Under the pieces are notes generated by a model that made no database searches, was not told where the DNA came from, and was given only the letters and a program-made list of their open reading frames with translations. This document shows, one piece after another, positions 6,698 to 14,847 of a stretch of DNA of 23,511 bases. The stretch lies in the NCBI GenBank assembly GCA_043721915.1, contig JAYSPV010000147.1, forward strand, positions 1 through 23,511, in the 5' to 3' direction. Within the stretch, counting starts at the first letter, position 1; every line of letters begins with the position of its first letter. This DNA comes from UBA668 sp043721915 (GTDB taxonomy: Bacteria; Actinomycetota; Acidimicrobiia; Acidimicrobiales; Ilumatobacteraceae). Both the position numbers and the translations under genes were made by a program.

Positions 6698-8142
6698 GTG
6701 ACGCGCACGATGCGCAGCACGTCGGTGCTGGCGCCGCTGGGGCGGTCGGGGGCGCCCGCGAGCACCAGCACCGTCTGCCCCGGCTCGGCGTAGCCGCTCT
6801 GCACTGCTCGCTCGACGGCGAACCAGACCAGCTCATCGGTGGTCTGGTACGTGTTCACCGCAAGCGATCGCACCCCCCACGACAACGCCATCGCCCGCAC
6901 CGTCGCCGGATCGGGTGAAAGGCTGAGCAGCGTGATCGACGGCCGGAAGCGAGCCATCGCCCGAGCGGTGCGGCCGGAGGTGGTGCAACAGAGGATCGCC
7001 TGCGCCCCGGAATCTTCGGCGGCCATGCCAGCCGCGTGAGTGATGGCCATCGTGATGCGATCCGGACCGTCAGGCCAAGCGACACGCTGCGAGCGGCCGA
7101 GACGCGATGCCCACTGTGCGTAGCTCGCCTCCGCCTCGGCGCGCCCCGCGATGCGGCTCATCGTCCGGACGACTTCCGCTGGGTCCGCGCCGATCGCGGT
7201 CTCGCCCGACAGCATCAGCGCATCCGTGCCGTCGAACACCGCGTTGGCGATGTCGCTCACCTCCGCGCGCGTGGGCGACGGTGAGGTGATCATGCTCTCC
7301 ATCATCTGGGTCGCGGTGATAACAGGGACACCAACCTCCACGCAGTGACGGATGATCCGTTTCTGAAGGTGCGGGACGTCTTCCAACGGGCACTCGATGC
7401 CCAGGTCCCCACGAGCGACCATCACTGCGTCGGCTTCGGCGGCGATGGCCTCCAGTGCCAGCACCGCCGGCATCGTCTCGATCTTCGCAACCAGGCGCGT
7501 GGTGAAGGGAAGGATCGCTTCGCGCACGACGCGCAGATCGTGAGCGGCTCGCACGAACGACACCGCCAGGAAGTCGGCCCCGGCTTCGGCCATTGCCAGG
7601 CCGAGCACTAGGTCATCAGCAGTGGGAGTCGTGAGCCGCAACCGCTCGGACGGAAGGTGCACACCCGGCCGCCCTTGCACGTGGCCGCCGGTGAGCACCA
7701 CGCACGAGACCTGTGCGTCACCCACCTCCATCACCTTCAGCGAGATCGCGCCGTCGCCGAGCACCACCCGGTCGCCGGGCCGGAGGTCGGTGAGCAGTGT
7801 CGGGTAATCGACCGTGATCAGATCGGCCGAGGACGGCCCGTCGGCTGGCGCGAGCGAGACGGCAGCGCCACCGACCAGCAGCACCCCGCCGTCGGGGAAC
7901 TGCCCGGACCGCACCTTCGGGCCGGGAAGATCGGCCAGCACGGCAACCACCCGACCAGTGCGTTCGGCCGCCTCACGGACCGCCTGCATGCGGAGCAGAT
8001 GCGACTCGAGCGTGCCATGGCTGAGGTTCAGCCGAACGACGTCGACACCGGCAGCGAGCATCGCGTCGAGGACCTCGGGCGACTCGCTCGCCGGGCCCAG
8101 CGTGGCGACGATTTTCGTTCTGGTATCAGATAGAGGGGTCAT
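6694..8142 (-). CDS. pyk: Pyruvate kinase
   Basis: This enzyme makes pyruvate and ATP from phosphoenolpyruvate and ADP, the last step of glycolysis. It has 482 residues, a normal length. The N-terminal TKIVATLGPAS and VVRLNLSHG carry the substrate Arg37, Asn39 and Ser41. The B domain follows DLPGPKVRSG (71-80). Lys220, Glu222 (AKIETMPAV) and Asp246 (MVARGDLG) form the active and metal site, and ITATQMMESMI (275-285) is the signature loop. The C-terminal domain (about 350-480) would hold the allosteric site. The ATG at 8142 lies 20 bases from the divergent phosphatase gene. It is followed by an alpha/beta hydrolase through a GTGA overlap. Confidence 0.97.
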   Translation of the reverse strand: MTPLSDTRTKIVATLGPASESPEVLDAMLAAGVDVVRLNLSHGTLESHLLRMQAVREAAERTGRVVAVLADLPGPKVRSGQFPDGGVLLVGGAAVSLAPADGPSSADLITVDYPTLLTDLRPGDRVVLGDGAISLKVMEVGDAQVSCVVLTGGHVQGRPGVHLPSERLRLTTPTADDLVLGLAMAEAGADFLAVSFVRAAHDLRVVREAILPFTTRLVAKIETMPAVLALEAIAAEADAVMVARGDLGIECPLEDVPHLQKRIIRHCVEVGVPVITATQMMESMITSPSPTRAEVSDIANAVFDGTDALMLSGETAIGADPAEVVRTMSRIAGRAEAEASYAQWASRLGRSQRVAWPDGPDRITMAITHAAGMAAEDSGAQAILCCTTSGRTARAMARFRPSITLLSLSPDPATVRAMALSWGVRSLAVNTYQTTDELVWFAVERAVQSGYAEPGQTVLVLAGAPDRPSGASTDVLRIVRVT

Positions 8143-8162
8143 CAGCTGCTTACCTAGTCGCC
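8143..8162. promoter_or_regulatory. 20-bp divergent intergenic region with a shared -10-like element
   Basis: The gap between pyk (minus) and the phosphatase gene (plus) is only 20 bases. TACCTA (8151-8156) reads TAGGTA on the other strand. It lies 6 bases from the plus-strand ATG and 8 bases from the minus-strand ATG. Each copy lacks the final T of TAnnnT, so it is a weaker match than the other promoters here. Any promoter for either gene must overlap the coding sequence of the other. Confidence 0.35.
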
Positions 8163-8786
8163 ATGGAGTTGTTGTTGATACGTCATGGTCTACCAGTTCG
8201 GCGCGAACTCACCGAGGGCATCGCCGATCCCGAGCTCGCCGAGGCGGGCCACGCACAGGCTCGCCACTTGGCGGATTACCTCGCCAGTGAGGCGATCGAT
8301 GCGATCTACGCGAGCCCCCTCAACCGCGCCCGCCAAACGGCAGAACCGATGGCAGCAGACAGAGGTCTGTCGATCACGATCATCGACGACGTCGCCGAGT
8401 GGGACCGCAACTCCAGCGAGTACGTGCCCGTGGAGGAGCTGAAGGCGGCGAACGACCCCCGTTGGCAGGCGATGGTCCGCGGCGAGTGGAACGTCCACGA
8501 CGAGAGCCCGGAGGAGTTCGCCATCCGCACCGTCGGCGCGATCGAGGCGATCATCGATGCTCACCCCAGCCAGCGAGTCGCGATCGTCTGCCATGGCGGC
8601 GTGATCAACGGCTACCTCGCGCATGTGCTGGGCCTTGCCGGCAGCCAGGGGTTCTTCTACCCGAACTACACCAGCATCCACCGCATCACCGCCTCGACGC
8701 GCGGCCATCGCAGCGTCGTCACCATCAACGAGACCAGCCACCTTCGCGGGACAGGGCTGCCGATGGGCTTGATGCAGACATCATGA
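8163..8786 (+). CDS. Histidine phosphatase family protein (phosphoglycerate mutase-like)
   Basis: This 207-residue protein belongs to the histidine phosphatase superfamily. The catalytic RHG motif is at residues 7-9 (LLIRHGLPV), with His8 forming the phospho-histidine. SPLNRARQTAEP (51-62) carries the second phosphate-binding Arg, and VCHGGVING has the second His at 144. It lacks the longer insertions of a classical glycolytic mutase and is more likely a phosphatase of unknown substrate, though it lies next to pyk. The ATG at 8163 has no clear ribosome binding site and may be leaderless. Its TGA overlaps the ATG of the M18 peptidase gene (ATGA), so the two form an operon. Confidence 0.92.
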   Translation: MELLLIRHGLPVRRELTEGIADPELAEAGHAQARHLADYLASEAIDAIYASPLNRARQTAEPMAADRGLSITIIDDVAEWDRNSSEYVPVEELKAANDPRWQAMVRGEWNVHDESPEEFAIRTVGAIEAIIDAHPSQRVAIVCHGGVINGYLAHVLGLAGSQGFFYPNYTSIHRITASTRGHRSVVTINETSHLRGTGLPMGLMQTS

Positions 8787-10045
8787 ACGCCGAGCTCGCC
8801 GACCTGATCGCCTATCTCGATGCCTCACCGTCGCCATGGCACGCTGCGGCCCGCTCGGCTTCGTCGTTGCTTGCGGCGGGGTTCAGCGAGCTGGCGCCCA
8901 TCGATCCGTTCGTCGACGTGCCGGCGAAGGGTTTCGTGCAACGCGGCGCAGCGGTCATTGCGTGGCACCGAGGGTCACGCGCCAACCCGACCTCCCCGGT
9001 GCACGTCGTCGGCGCCCACACCGACTCACCGTGTCTGAAGGTGAAGCCGCGGGCCGACTCCGGTGGGTACGGCTGGAAGCAGCTCTCGGTGGAGGTCTAC
9101 GGCGGCGCGCTGCTCAACTCGTGGCTCGATCGCGACCTCGGCGTAGCCGGGCGCATCGAGCACCGTGACGGCAGTACCACCGTGCTGGTCGACGAGGCCG
9201 TCGCGCGTGTGCCACAGCTCGCCATCCATCTCGATCGCGAGATCGGGGAACGCGGGCTGCTGCTCGACAAGCACGCCCATCTCTCCCCCGTCTGGGGGGT
9301 CGGCGCTTCCAGGGACGGCGAGTTCCGCGAGTGGCTGGCCGCCAGTGCCGGCCTCGCCTCCGGCGACGTCATCAGCTGGGATCTGTGCCTGTTCGACATC
9401 ACCAAGGCAGCAGTGCTCGGCGTCGGCGGCGACCTGCTCGCCTCAGGCCGGCTCGACAACCAAGCCTCGTGCTGGGCGGCCACCGCTGCGATCTGTGCCG
9501 CAGGCGACCCTGGCGAGTCCACAGCCGTGATTGCGCTGTTCGACCACGAAGAGGTCGGCTCGGAAAGCATCAGCGGCGCCGCCGGTCCACTGCTGGAGCA
9601 CGTGCTCGAGCGGCTGGCGATCGCGCACGGAGCGAGCCGTGCGGAGTTCCTCGCCCAGCTGGCGGGCAGCTCGTGCATCTCGGCCGACAACGCCCACAGC
9701 GTGCACCCGAACTACCCGGAACGTCACGAGACCGGGCACCGCCCGATCGTCAACCAAGGCCCGGCGATCAAGTTGAACCACAACCAGCGCTACGCCACTT
9801 CGGCCGCGAGCGCTGCGATGGCTCAGCGCGTGTTCGAAGCCGCCGGCGTGCCGTGGCAGGTGTTCGTCAGTCGCAACAACATGCCCTGCGGCAGCACCAT
9901 CGGCCCGATCACTGCCACCCGCCTCGGCATCGACACCGTCGACGTCGGCATTCCGCAGCTCTCGATGCACAGCGCCCGCGAACTGTGCGGCACCAAAGAT
10001 CCCGCCTGGCTTGCGCAGGGACTGCAGACCTACTTCGAGAGCTGA
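8783..10045 (+). CDS. apeB: M18 family aminopeptidase (aspartyl aminopeptidase type)
   Basis: This is a 420-residue cytoplasmic dizinc aminopeptidase of family M18, which in characterised members removes N-terminal acidic residues from peptides. Metal ligands and motifs are visible in order: GAHTDSP (His79, with Asp81), SGRLDNQAS (bridging Asp225), FDHEEVGS (Glu256-Glu257), SADNAH (Asp302) and MHSARELCG (His396). The segments YGGALLNSWLDRDLG and NHNQRYATS are also typical of M18. The ATG at 8783 overlaps the phosphatase stop as ATGA. Much longer in-frame extensions upstream run through the phosphatase gene and are not real. It is followed by a repeat-bearing convergent intergenic region. Confidence 0.95.
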   Translation: MNAELADLIAYLDASPSPWHAAARSASSLLAAGFSELAPIDPFVDVPAKGFVQRGAAVIAWHRGSRANPTSPVHVVGAHTDSPCLKVKPRADSGGYGWKQLSVEVYGGALLNSWLDRDLGVAGRIEHRDGSTTVLVDEAVARVPQLAIHLDREIGERGLLLDKHAHLSPVWGVGASRDGEFREWLAASAGLASGDVISWDLCLFDITKAAVLGVGGDLLASGRLDNQASCWAATAAICAAGDPGESTAVIALFDHEEVGSESISGAAGPLLEHVLERLAIAHGASRAEFLAQLAGSSCISADNAHSVHPNYPERHETGHRPIVNQGPAIKLNHNQRYATSAASAAMAQRVFEAAGVPWQVFVSRNNMPCGSTIGPITATRLGIDTVDVGIPQLSMHSARELCGTKDPAWLAQGLQTYFES

Positions 10046-10100
10046 AGCCGCTTGCTGCACGGCCCACCCACTTCGTGGCACTCCCCCGGTCATGCCACGC

Positions 10101-10123
10101 CACATCACATCACGTCACGTCAT
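10101..10123. repeat. Pentanucleotide repeat tract
   Basis: CACAT CACAT CACGT CACGT CAT forms an imperfect 5-base tandem repeat in the gap between the M18 peptidase and plsC genes. It is preceded by the related CACGC. No protein is encoded here and no function is evident. Confidence 0.7.
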
Positions 10124-10202
10124 TTCGATTTCGAATTTCCAGGCCCCACCGAGCGCCACCTCGCCGCACCGGCCGGCCGAGGAAACGAATTCGAATTCGA
10201 AA
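10122..10202. terminator. AT-richer inverted repeat between convergent genes, possible bidirectional terminator
   Basis: The left arm at about 10122-10140 (ATTTCGATTTCGAATTTCC) and the right arm at about 10181-10202 (starting GGAAACGAATTCGAATTCGA) are imperfect inverted copies built from TTCGAA/GAATTC units. They are separated by about 40 GC-rich bases that include GGCCGGCC. The low GC contrasts with the surroundings. Being between convergent genes, it may end transcription from both sides. This is inferred from structure and place only. The remainder of 10046-10291 holds no gene that I can support. Confidence 0.4.
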
Positions 10203-10291
10203 CAAGGTGACGCCCCCGGCACGAACCGGCACCATCGGCCGACGGCTGCGACGAACGGCAGCAGCGCCGATCTCTCCGACGAGGACCCAGC

Positions 10292-10969
10292 TCAGCGGGT
10301 AGCGCGGGCCTGCGCCGCGTCGAACAGGCGCTGCAATTCCGTGTGGAGGTCGGTCGTCAACTGCCGGGCAGCGATGCGCTGCTCTTTCGACGACTCTGCA
10401 ATGGGCACGAGCATGGGCTTGCCAACGATGACGTGCATCTTGCGTGGGTAGATGAACTTCGCACCCTTGGGCATCGCGCGCTCACTGCCACCGATGCCCA
10501 CCGGGATGATCGGCACACCCGTCTTCATTGCGATGTACGCAGCGCCCTCGAACAGCGGTTGTACGACGAGGCCGCTCTTGCGTTCTCCCTCGGGGAACAA
10601 CACCAACGGCTCACCGCCTTCGATGACTGCGATGCAGCGCTTCAGCGCTTCTCGGTCTGCGGAGCCACGGCTCACCGGAAAGCCGCCCAGCGCGGAGAGG
10701 AGCCTGCCGAAGTGGTTGTTGCTCCACCACTTGTCCGCGCCCATGAAGCGCATCCGCTTCGTGTACACACCCGACGACACAGGTGTGTCAATGATGCTGC
10801 GATGCGTGGGGGCGAGGATGAACGGGCCGCCGGTGGGAAAGTTCTCGCGACCCTCGATCGTCATGCGGCACCACACACGGCAGAACACGGTGACGATGGT
10901 GCGGACGGTGTGATAGGCGATCTTGTCCGGGATCGACTGGCCGGCGAACTTTGTGGAAACTTTGGTCAC
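10292..10969 (-). CDS. 1-acyl-glycerol-3-phosphate acyltransferase (PlsC-like)
   Basis: This 225-residue membrane-associated acyltransferase transfers an acyl chain in phospholipid synthesis, probably to lysophosphatidate. The catalytic HX4D box is THRSIID (His56, Asp61). The acceptor motif FPEGER is at 125-130, and the block GVPIIPVGIGGSERAMPKG follows. A hydrophobic stretch near residues 19-34 could anchor it to the membrane. I chose GTG 10969, 10 bases after the cmk stop with GGGG about 6 bases upstream. A TTG at 11014 would overlap cmk by 35 bases. It is third in the guaB1-cmk-plsC operon; cmk followed by an acyltransferase gene is a common bacterial arrangement. Confidence 0.92.
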   Translation of the reverse strand: MTKVSTKFAGQSIPDKIAYHTVRTIVTVFCRVWCRMTIEGRENFPTGGPFILAPTHRSIIDTPVSSGVYTKRMRFMGADKWWSNNHFGRLLSALGGFPVSRGSADREALKRCIAVIEGGEPLVLFPEGERKSGLVVQPLFEGAAYIAMKTGVPIIPVGIGGSERAMPKGAKFIYPRKMHVIVGKPMLVPIAESSKEQRIAARQLTTDLHTELQRLFDAAQARATR

Positions 10970-10979
10970 GGGTGCCCCA

Positions 10980-11615
10980 TCAACGGTTGGACATGAGTGA
11001 TTCGATGTGCGCAAGCACCTCGACGATGCTCAAGCCCGAGGTGTCTACCACGATCGACCCGTCGGCGAGCGCGAGGGGGCTGTCCGCGCGAGTGCTGTCG
11101 TAGTGATCGCGGGCGGCAATCGCAGCCTCGATCTCGTCGACATCGCCTCCCGCCTCGGCGACGCGCCGCCGGGCGCGAATGCGCGGCGAGGCGGTGAGGT
11201 ACAGCTTGAGCTCCGCGGCCGGGAAGACCACCGAACCGATGTCGCGGCCCTCGATCACCCCACCACCGTGTGCCAGTGCCCAGTCCTGTTGGCGGGCCCG
11301 CATCTCTGCGCGTACTTCGCTGTTCGCGGCGACCTTGCTGACCAGCGACGTCACTTCCCGCGTCCGGATCGCTGCGGTCGCATCGAGACCGTCGACGAAC
11401 ACACCGGCGTCGCCGACTTCCAGCGGCACCTGGCGAGAGAACTCGCCGACTGCTGCCTGGTCATCGAGTGCAAGTCCCCGAACCATCGCGGCATAGGTCA
11501 CCGCGCGGTACATCGCCCCGGTGTCGAGGTACAGAAGCCCGAGACTCGCAGCCAGCGCTTTCGCGATCGTGCTCTTCCCCGCGCCGGCGGGCCCGTCGAT
11601 GGCGATGATCCGCAT
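10980..11615 (-). CDS. cmk: Cytidylate kinase
   Basis: This 211-residue kinase phosphorylates CMP and dCMP with ATP. The P-loop is GPAGAGKS (8-15). LYLDTGAMYRAVT is the CMP-binding region, EGRDIGSVVFP follows, and the LID segment RDHYDSTRADSPLA contains the DSxRxxxPL signature. The length is typical of the short cytidylate kinase type. The ATG at 11615 shares one base with the TAA of guaB1 (TAATG), so reinitiation is likely. Longer upstream starts would overlap guaB1 extensively and are rejected. With guaB1 upstream, it forms a nucleotide-metabolism pair. Confidence 0.96.
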   Translation of the reverse strand: MRIIAIDGPAGAGKSTIAKALAASLGLLYLDTGAMYRAVTYAAMVRGLALDDQAAVGEFSRQVPLEVGDAGVFVDGLDATAAIRTREVTSLVSKVAANSEVRAEMRARQQDWALAHGGGVIEGRDIGSVVFPAAELKLYLTASPRIRARRRVAEAGGDVDEIEAAIAARDHYDSTRADSPLALADGSIVVDTSGLSIVEVLAHIESLMSNR

Positions 11616-13051
11616 TACCAGCTCGTACCCTGTGGCAGGCCTTCGCTGTAGCCGGCCGCGCTCTGCACGCCCACGACGGCTCGTTCGGCGAACTGCGGGA
11701 TCGTGCCGGCGCCGGCGTAGGTGCACGCCGAACGGACGCCGGCGACGATGTCGTCGATGATGTCCTCCACGCCAGGGCGGTCGTGCGAGAGGTACATCCG
11801 AGAGGTGCTGATGCCTTCCTCGAACAGCTCCTTGCGGGCTCGATCGAAGGCTGTCTCGCTGCGGTTCCGGCTCTTGACGGCGCGGTTGCTCGCCATGCCG
11901 AAGCTCTCCTTGTAGAGACGCCCATCGGGGTCGCGCAAGGTGTCGGCAGCACTCTCGTACGTCCCCGCCAGCCACGAACCGAACATCACGTTGGCCGCGC
12001 CGGCGGCGAGCGCCAGGGCGACATCGCGCGGGTGACGCACCCCGCCGTCGGCCCAGATCACCTTGCCGTGCTTGGCGGCCTCACCGGCGCATTCGTACAC
12101 CGCGCTGAACTGAGGGCGACCGACGCCGGTCATCATGCGGGTCGTGCACATCGCCCCCGGGCCGACGCCGACCTTGACGATGTCGGCACCGGCGCCGATC
12201 AGGTCGCGAGTGCCCTCCGGAGTGACCACGTTCCCGGCGACGATCGGCACGTCGGGCACCACGGCACGCACTTCCTCGATGGCTCGCAGTGTGCGGGTCT
12301 GGTGGCCGTGCGCAGTGTCGATCACGAGCACGTCGGCTCCGAACGACACGAGCTCCTTCGCCTTGGCGGCCGGATCGCCATTGATGCCGACGGCGGCCGC
12401 GATCAGCAACCGGTTCTGACCGTCGACGGCAGGGGTGTAAATGGTGCTGCGCAGGGCACCCGTGCGAGTGGCGCAACCGATCAGACGGCCGTCGCCATCC
12501 ACCACCGGCGCGACACTCAGGCGATGGCCGCTGAGGCGGTCGTAGATCTCGGCGGGAGCGGTGCCGTCCTCCAGCACCACGAGGTCGCGGCTCATCACGT
12601 TCTTCAGCTGGGTGAACCGGTCGAAGCCTGTCGCGTCGTGTTCGGTGAAAATGCCCTCGGGACGGCCGTCCTCGTCGACAACCACCACAGCGCCATGTGC
12701 GCGCTTGTGGATCAGACCGAGCGCGTCACCCACCGTGTGCGTGGCACTGAGCGTGATCGGGGTGTCGTACACGAGGTGACGCGACTTCACGTAGGCGATC
12801 ACCGTCTGCAGCACCTCGAGCGGGATGTCCTGTGGCAGCACGGTGATGCCACCGCGTCGTGCCGTGGTCTCCGCCATACGGCGACCGGCCACGGCAGTCA
12901 TGTTGGAGACGACCACTGGGATGGTGGTGCCCAGGCCGTCGGGGGTGGTGAGATCGACGGCGAACCGCGACGAGACGTCGTTCAGGCTGGGCACCATGAA
13001 GACGTCGCTGTACGTCAGGTCGTACGGCGGGGTGCTACCGAGAAATCGCAT
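11615..13051 (-). CDS. guaB1: GuaB1 family protein: IMPDH-like, probably GMP reductase
   Basis: This 478-residue TIM-barrel enzyme has two CBS domains inserted at about residues 91-205. The catalytic loop is VGVGPGAMCTTRMMTGVGRP with Cys302, and VIDTAHGHQ and ADGGVRHPRD are nucleotide-site motifs. The Cys-loop and the overall sequence match the actinobacterial GuaB1 branch rather than the essential IMP dehydrogenase GuaB2. Mycobacterial GuaB1 has been reported to be a GMP reductase, which converts GMP to IMP with NADPH. By homology I expect the same here, with the CBS domains sensing nucleotides. The ATG at 13051 is preceded by AAAGG 7 bases away. The gene leads the guaB1-cmk-plsC operon. Confidence 0.9.
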   Translation of the reverse strand: MRFLGSTPPYDLTYSDVFMVPSLNDVSSRFAVDLTTPDGLGTTIPVVVSNMTAVAGRRMAETTARRGGITVLPQDIPLEVLQTVIAYVKSRHLVYDTPITLSATHTVGDALGLIHKRAHGAVVVVDEDGRPEGIFTEHDATGFDRFTQLKNVMSRDLVVLEDGTAPAEIYDRLSGHRLSVAPVVDGDGRLIGCATRTGALRSTIYTPAVDGQNRLLIAAAVGINGDPAAKAKELVSFGADVLVIDTAHGHQTRTLRAIEEVRAVVPDVPIVAGNVVTPEGTRDLIGAGADIVKVGVGPGAMCTTRMMTGVGRPQFSAVYECAGEAAKHGKVIWADGGVRHPRDVALALAAGAANVMFGSWLAGTYESAADTLRDPDGRLYKESFGMASNRAVKSRNRSETAFDRARKELFEEGISTSRMYLSHDRPGVEDIIDDIVAGVRSACTYAGAGTIPQFAERAVVGVQSAAGYSEGLPQGTSW

Positions 13052-13109
13052 GGTGATGCCTTTGCTGTTGCCGTGGTGGTGCGGGGGGTCCGGCGAAACG
13101 GGCCGCCCA

Positions 13110-13119
13110 AGGCTACCGT
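13110..13119. promoter_or_regulatory. Overlapping divergent -10 elements
   Basis: AGGCTACCGT holds TACCGT on the plus strand (13114-13119), 6 bases before the GTG of the hydrolase gene and hence probably leaderless. It also holds TAGCCT on the minus strand (13115-13110), which would start the guaB1 mRNA about 50 bases before its ATG. The two hexamers share the same TA base pairs. No clear -35 is seen. Confidence 0.45.
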
Positions 13120-13125
13120 GGCGCT

Positions 13126-13809
13126 GTGACGACACCGGTGGTTCTTGTACATGGCTGGGGCGGCTCGTTCGAGAGCACCTGGCAACGCAGCGGGTTCACC
13201 GAGCTCCTCCGCGACGCCGGGCGGCCGGTGATCGGCGTCGATCTGCTCGGCCACGGTTCGGCTCCCAAGCCGCACGACCCTGCAGAGTACGCCGACCTCG
13301 GCGCACGGGTGTTGGAAGCAATGCCGGCCGATCCGGTGGATGCGGTCGGCTTCTCGCTCGGTGCGATCACGTTGCTGCGGCTCGCCGCCCAACACCCGGG
13401 ACGGTTTCGCAAGGTCGTGCTCGCAGGTATCGGCAACAACGTGCTCGAACCCGACGAGGAATCCGGCCCGCGCATCGTCGCCGCGATCGAAGGCCGCGCC
13501 GACGCGAGCGACACCGCCGCCAACGTCTTCGCGCAGTACGCGCACCAACCCGGCAACGACCCGGTGGCGCTCGCCGCGATCATGCAGCGTCCGCGGTCTC
13601 CGTTCTCGGCGGAGCTGCTCGCCGCAGTCACCTGTCCGGTGCTGATCGTCATCGGCGACAAGGACTTTGCCGGGCCCGGCGATCCGCTGGCCGCCGCGAT
13701 CACCGGCTCGACGTTGAAGGTGCTGCGCAACGTGGACCACTTCGCGACGCCCGAGGCGTTCTCGTTCATCGATGCCACGCTCGAGTTCATCGACGCCATC
13801 CCGGCATGA
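13126..13809 (+). CDS. Alpha/beta-fold hydrolase
   Basis: This compact hydrolase of 227 residues has the oxyanion loop VLVHGWGG (6-13), VDLLGHG after the second strand pair, and the nucleophile elbow GFSLGA with Ser77. A late VIGDKDF supplies the acid Asp, and NVDHFATPE supplies His205. The short cap domain and the GHG motif resemble esterases and dienelactone- or MenH-like hydrolases, but the substrate cannot be named. There is no signal peptide. The GTG start at 13126 follows a TACCGT hexamer by 6 bases and may be leaderless. The stop overlaps the start of the Sua5 gene as ATGA, so the two are coupled. Confidence 0.9.
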   Translation: MTTPVVLVHGWGGSFESTWQRSGFTELLRDAGRPVIGVDLLGHGSAPKPHDPAEYADLGARVLEAMPADPVDAVGFSLGAITLLRLAAQHPGRFRKVVLAGIGNNVLEPDEESGPRIVAAIEGRADASDTAANVFAQYAHQPGNDPVALAAIMQRPRSPFSAELLAAVTCPVLIVIGDKDFAGPGDPLAAAITGSTLKVLRNVDHFATPEAFSFIDATLEFIDAIPA

Positions 13810-14717
13810 TCACCAGCAACGTCGGCACATCCATCGAGCGGGCGCTGGAGGTGCTCGGCAACGGCGGCCTGGTGGCGATCCCCACTGAGACGGTGTACGG
13901 ACTGGCGGCCGACGCGCGCAACGAGCGAGCCGTTCGTCGAGTGTTCGCCGCCAAGGGCCGCCCGGCCGATCACCCGCTCATCGTGCACGTGGCCACCCCC
14001 GAGCAACTGCCCGAGTGGGCCGCAACGGTTCCCGCTGCTGCCGCCATCCTCGCCTTCGCCTGCTGGCCTGGCCCGCTCACACTGCTCGTTCCGAAGGCCG
14101 CTCATGTGCTGTCGATCGTGACGGGCGGCCGCGACACGGTCGGTATCCGGGTTCCGGCACATGCGCTGGCCACCGAGTTGCTCACGCGCTTCGGTGGTGG
14201 CCTGGCAGCACCGTCGGCGAACCGTTTCGGCAAGGTCAGCCCGACAACCGCAGCACATGTCGCCGTCGATCTCGGCCTCCGCGTCGACTACATCCTCGAC
14301 GGGGGCCAGTGCCCGGTGGGCGTCGAGAGCACCATCGTCGACTGTGCCGTCACGCCTCCGCAGCTGTTGCGGCCCGGGGCGGTCACCGCCGAGCAGGTGT
14401 CGGAACTACTCGGCGGCGGCGTTGCCCCGGCCTCGGGCCAGAGCAGAGCGGCCGGGATGCTGGCATCGCACTATTCGCCGCGGGCGACAGTGGTGCTCGT
14501 GGAGGACGCGGCTGCGGGGCTGGCAGCGACGCTCGGGCGCGATGACACCTGGCTGCTGGACCGTTCCGACGACCTCGTGGCCTACGCCCACCATCTCTAC
14601 GAGGATCTGCGGGCCGCCGATCGTCGCGGCGTGCACACGATCGTGGCCGTTCTCCCGCAGCCCGCCGGGCTCGGCCACGCGATCCGCGACCGTCTGATCA
14701 AGGCCGCAGCGCACTGA
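13806..14717 (+). CDS. sua5: Threonylcarbamoyl-AMP synthase (Sua5/TsaC)
   Basis: This 303-residue enzyme makes threonylcarbamoyl-adenylate from threonine, bicarbonate and ATP, the first step of the t6A37 modification of ANN-decoding tRNAs. The N-terminal YrdC domain (about 8-200) holds IPTETVYGLAADA, KGRPADHPL (50-58), SANRFGKVSPTTA (137-149) and VGVESTIVD. After a linker with SHYSP (221-225) there is a C-terminal Sua5 domain. The protein is therefore the two-domain Sua5 type, not the short TsaC. The ATG at 13806 overlaps the upstream hydrolase stop. Downstream lies a 130-base convergent gap. Confidence 0.95.
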   Translation: MITSNVGTSIERALEVLGNGGLVAIPTETVYGLAADARNERAVRRVFAAKGRPADHPLIVHVATPEQLPEWAATVPAAAAILAFACWPGPLTLLVPKAAHVLSIVTGGRDTVGIRVPAHALATELLTRFGGGLAAPSANRFGKVSPTTAAHVAVDLGLRVDYILDGGQCPVGVESTIVDCAVTPPQLLRPGAVTAEQVSELLGGGVAPASGQSRAAGMLASHYSPRATVVLVEDAAAGLAATLGRDDTWLLDRSDDLVAYAHHLYEDLRAADRRGVHTIVAVLPQPAGLGHAIRDRLIKAAAH

Positions 14718-14847
14718 TGCCGATTCGATAGCCGCAACCTTGCGACGCGCCGCCGACGCTGCTCGCCCCCAAGGCGCCGTTTGTGTCATGCGTTGACGAC
14801 GTGTGGCGCCGCAATTCGATGACACGGGTGGAGTTGAGGGACCGCCG
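14718..14847. other. Convergent intergenic region without a gene
   Basis: This 130-base gap separates sua5 (plus) from the J-domain gene (minus). It contains two GGCGCC palindromes and a 7-base inverted repeat, GTGTCAT (14783-14789) with ATGACAC (14819-14825), around 29 bases. There is no T-run. It may contribute to termination on both strands, but this is weak. Confidence 0.3.

Noticed and set aside
11615..13051. Canonical IMP dehydrogenase GuaB2
   Set aside because: The catalytic-loop sequence and overall pattern fit the GuaB1 branch better.
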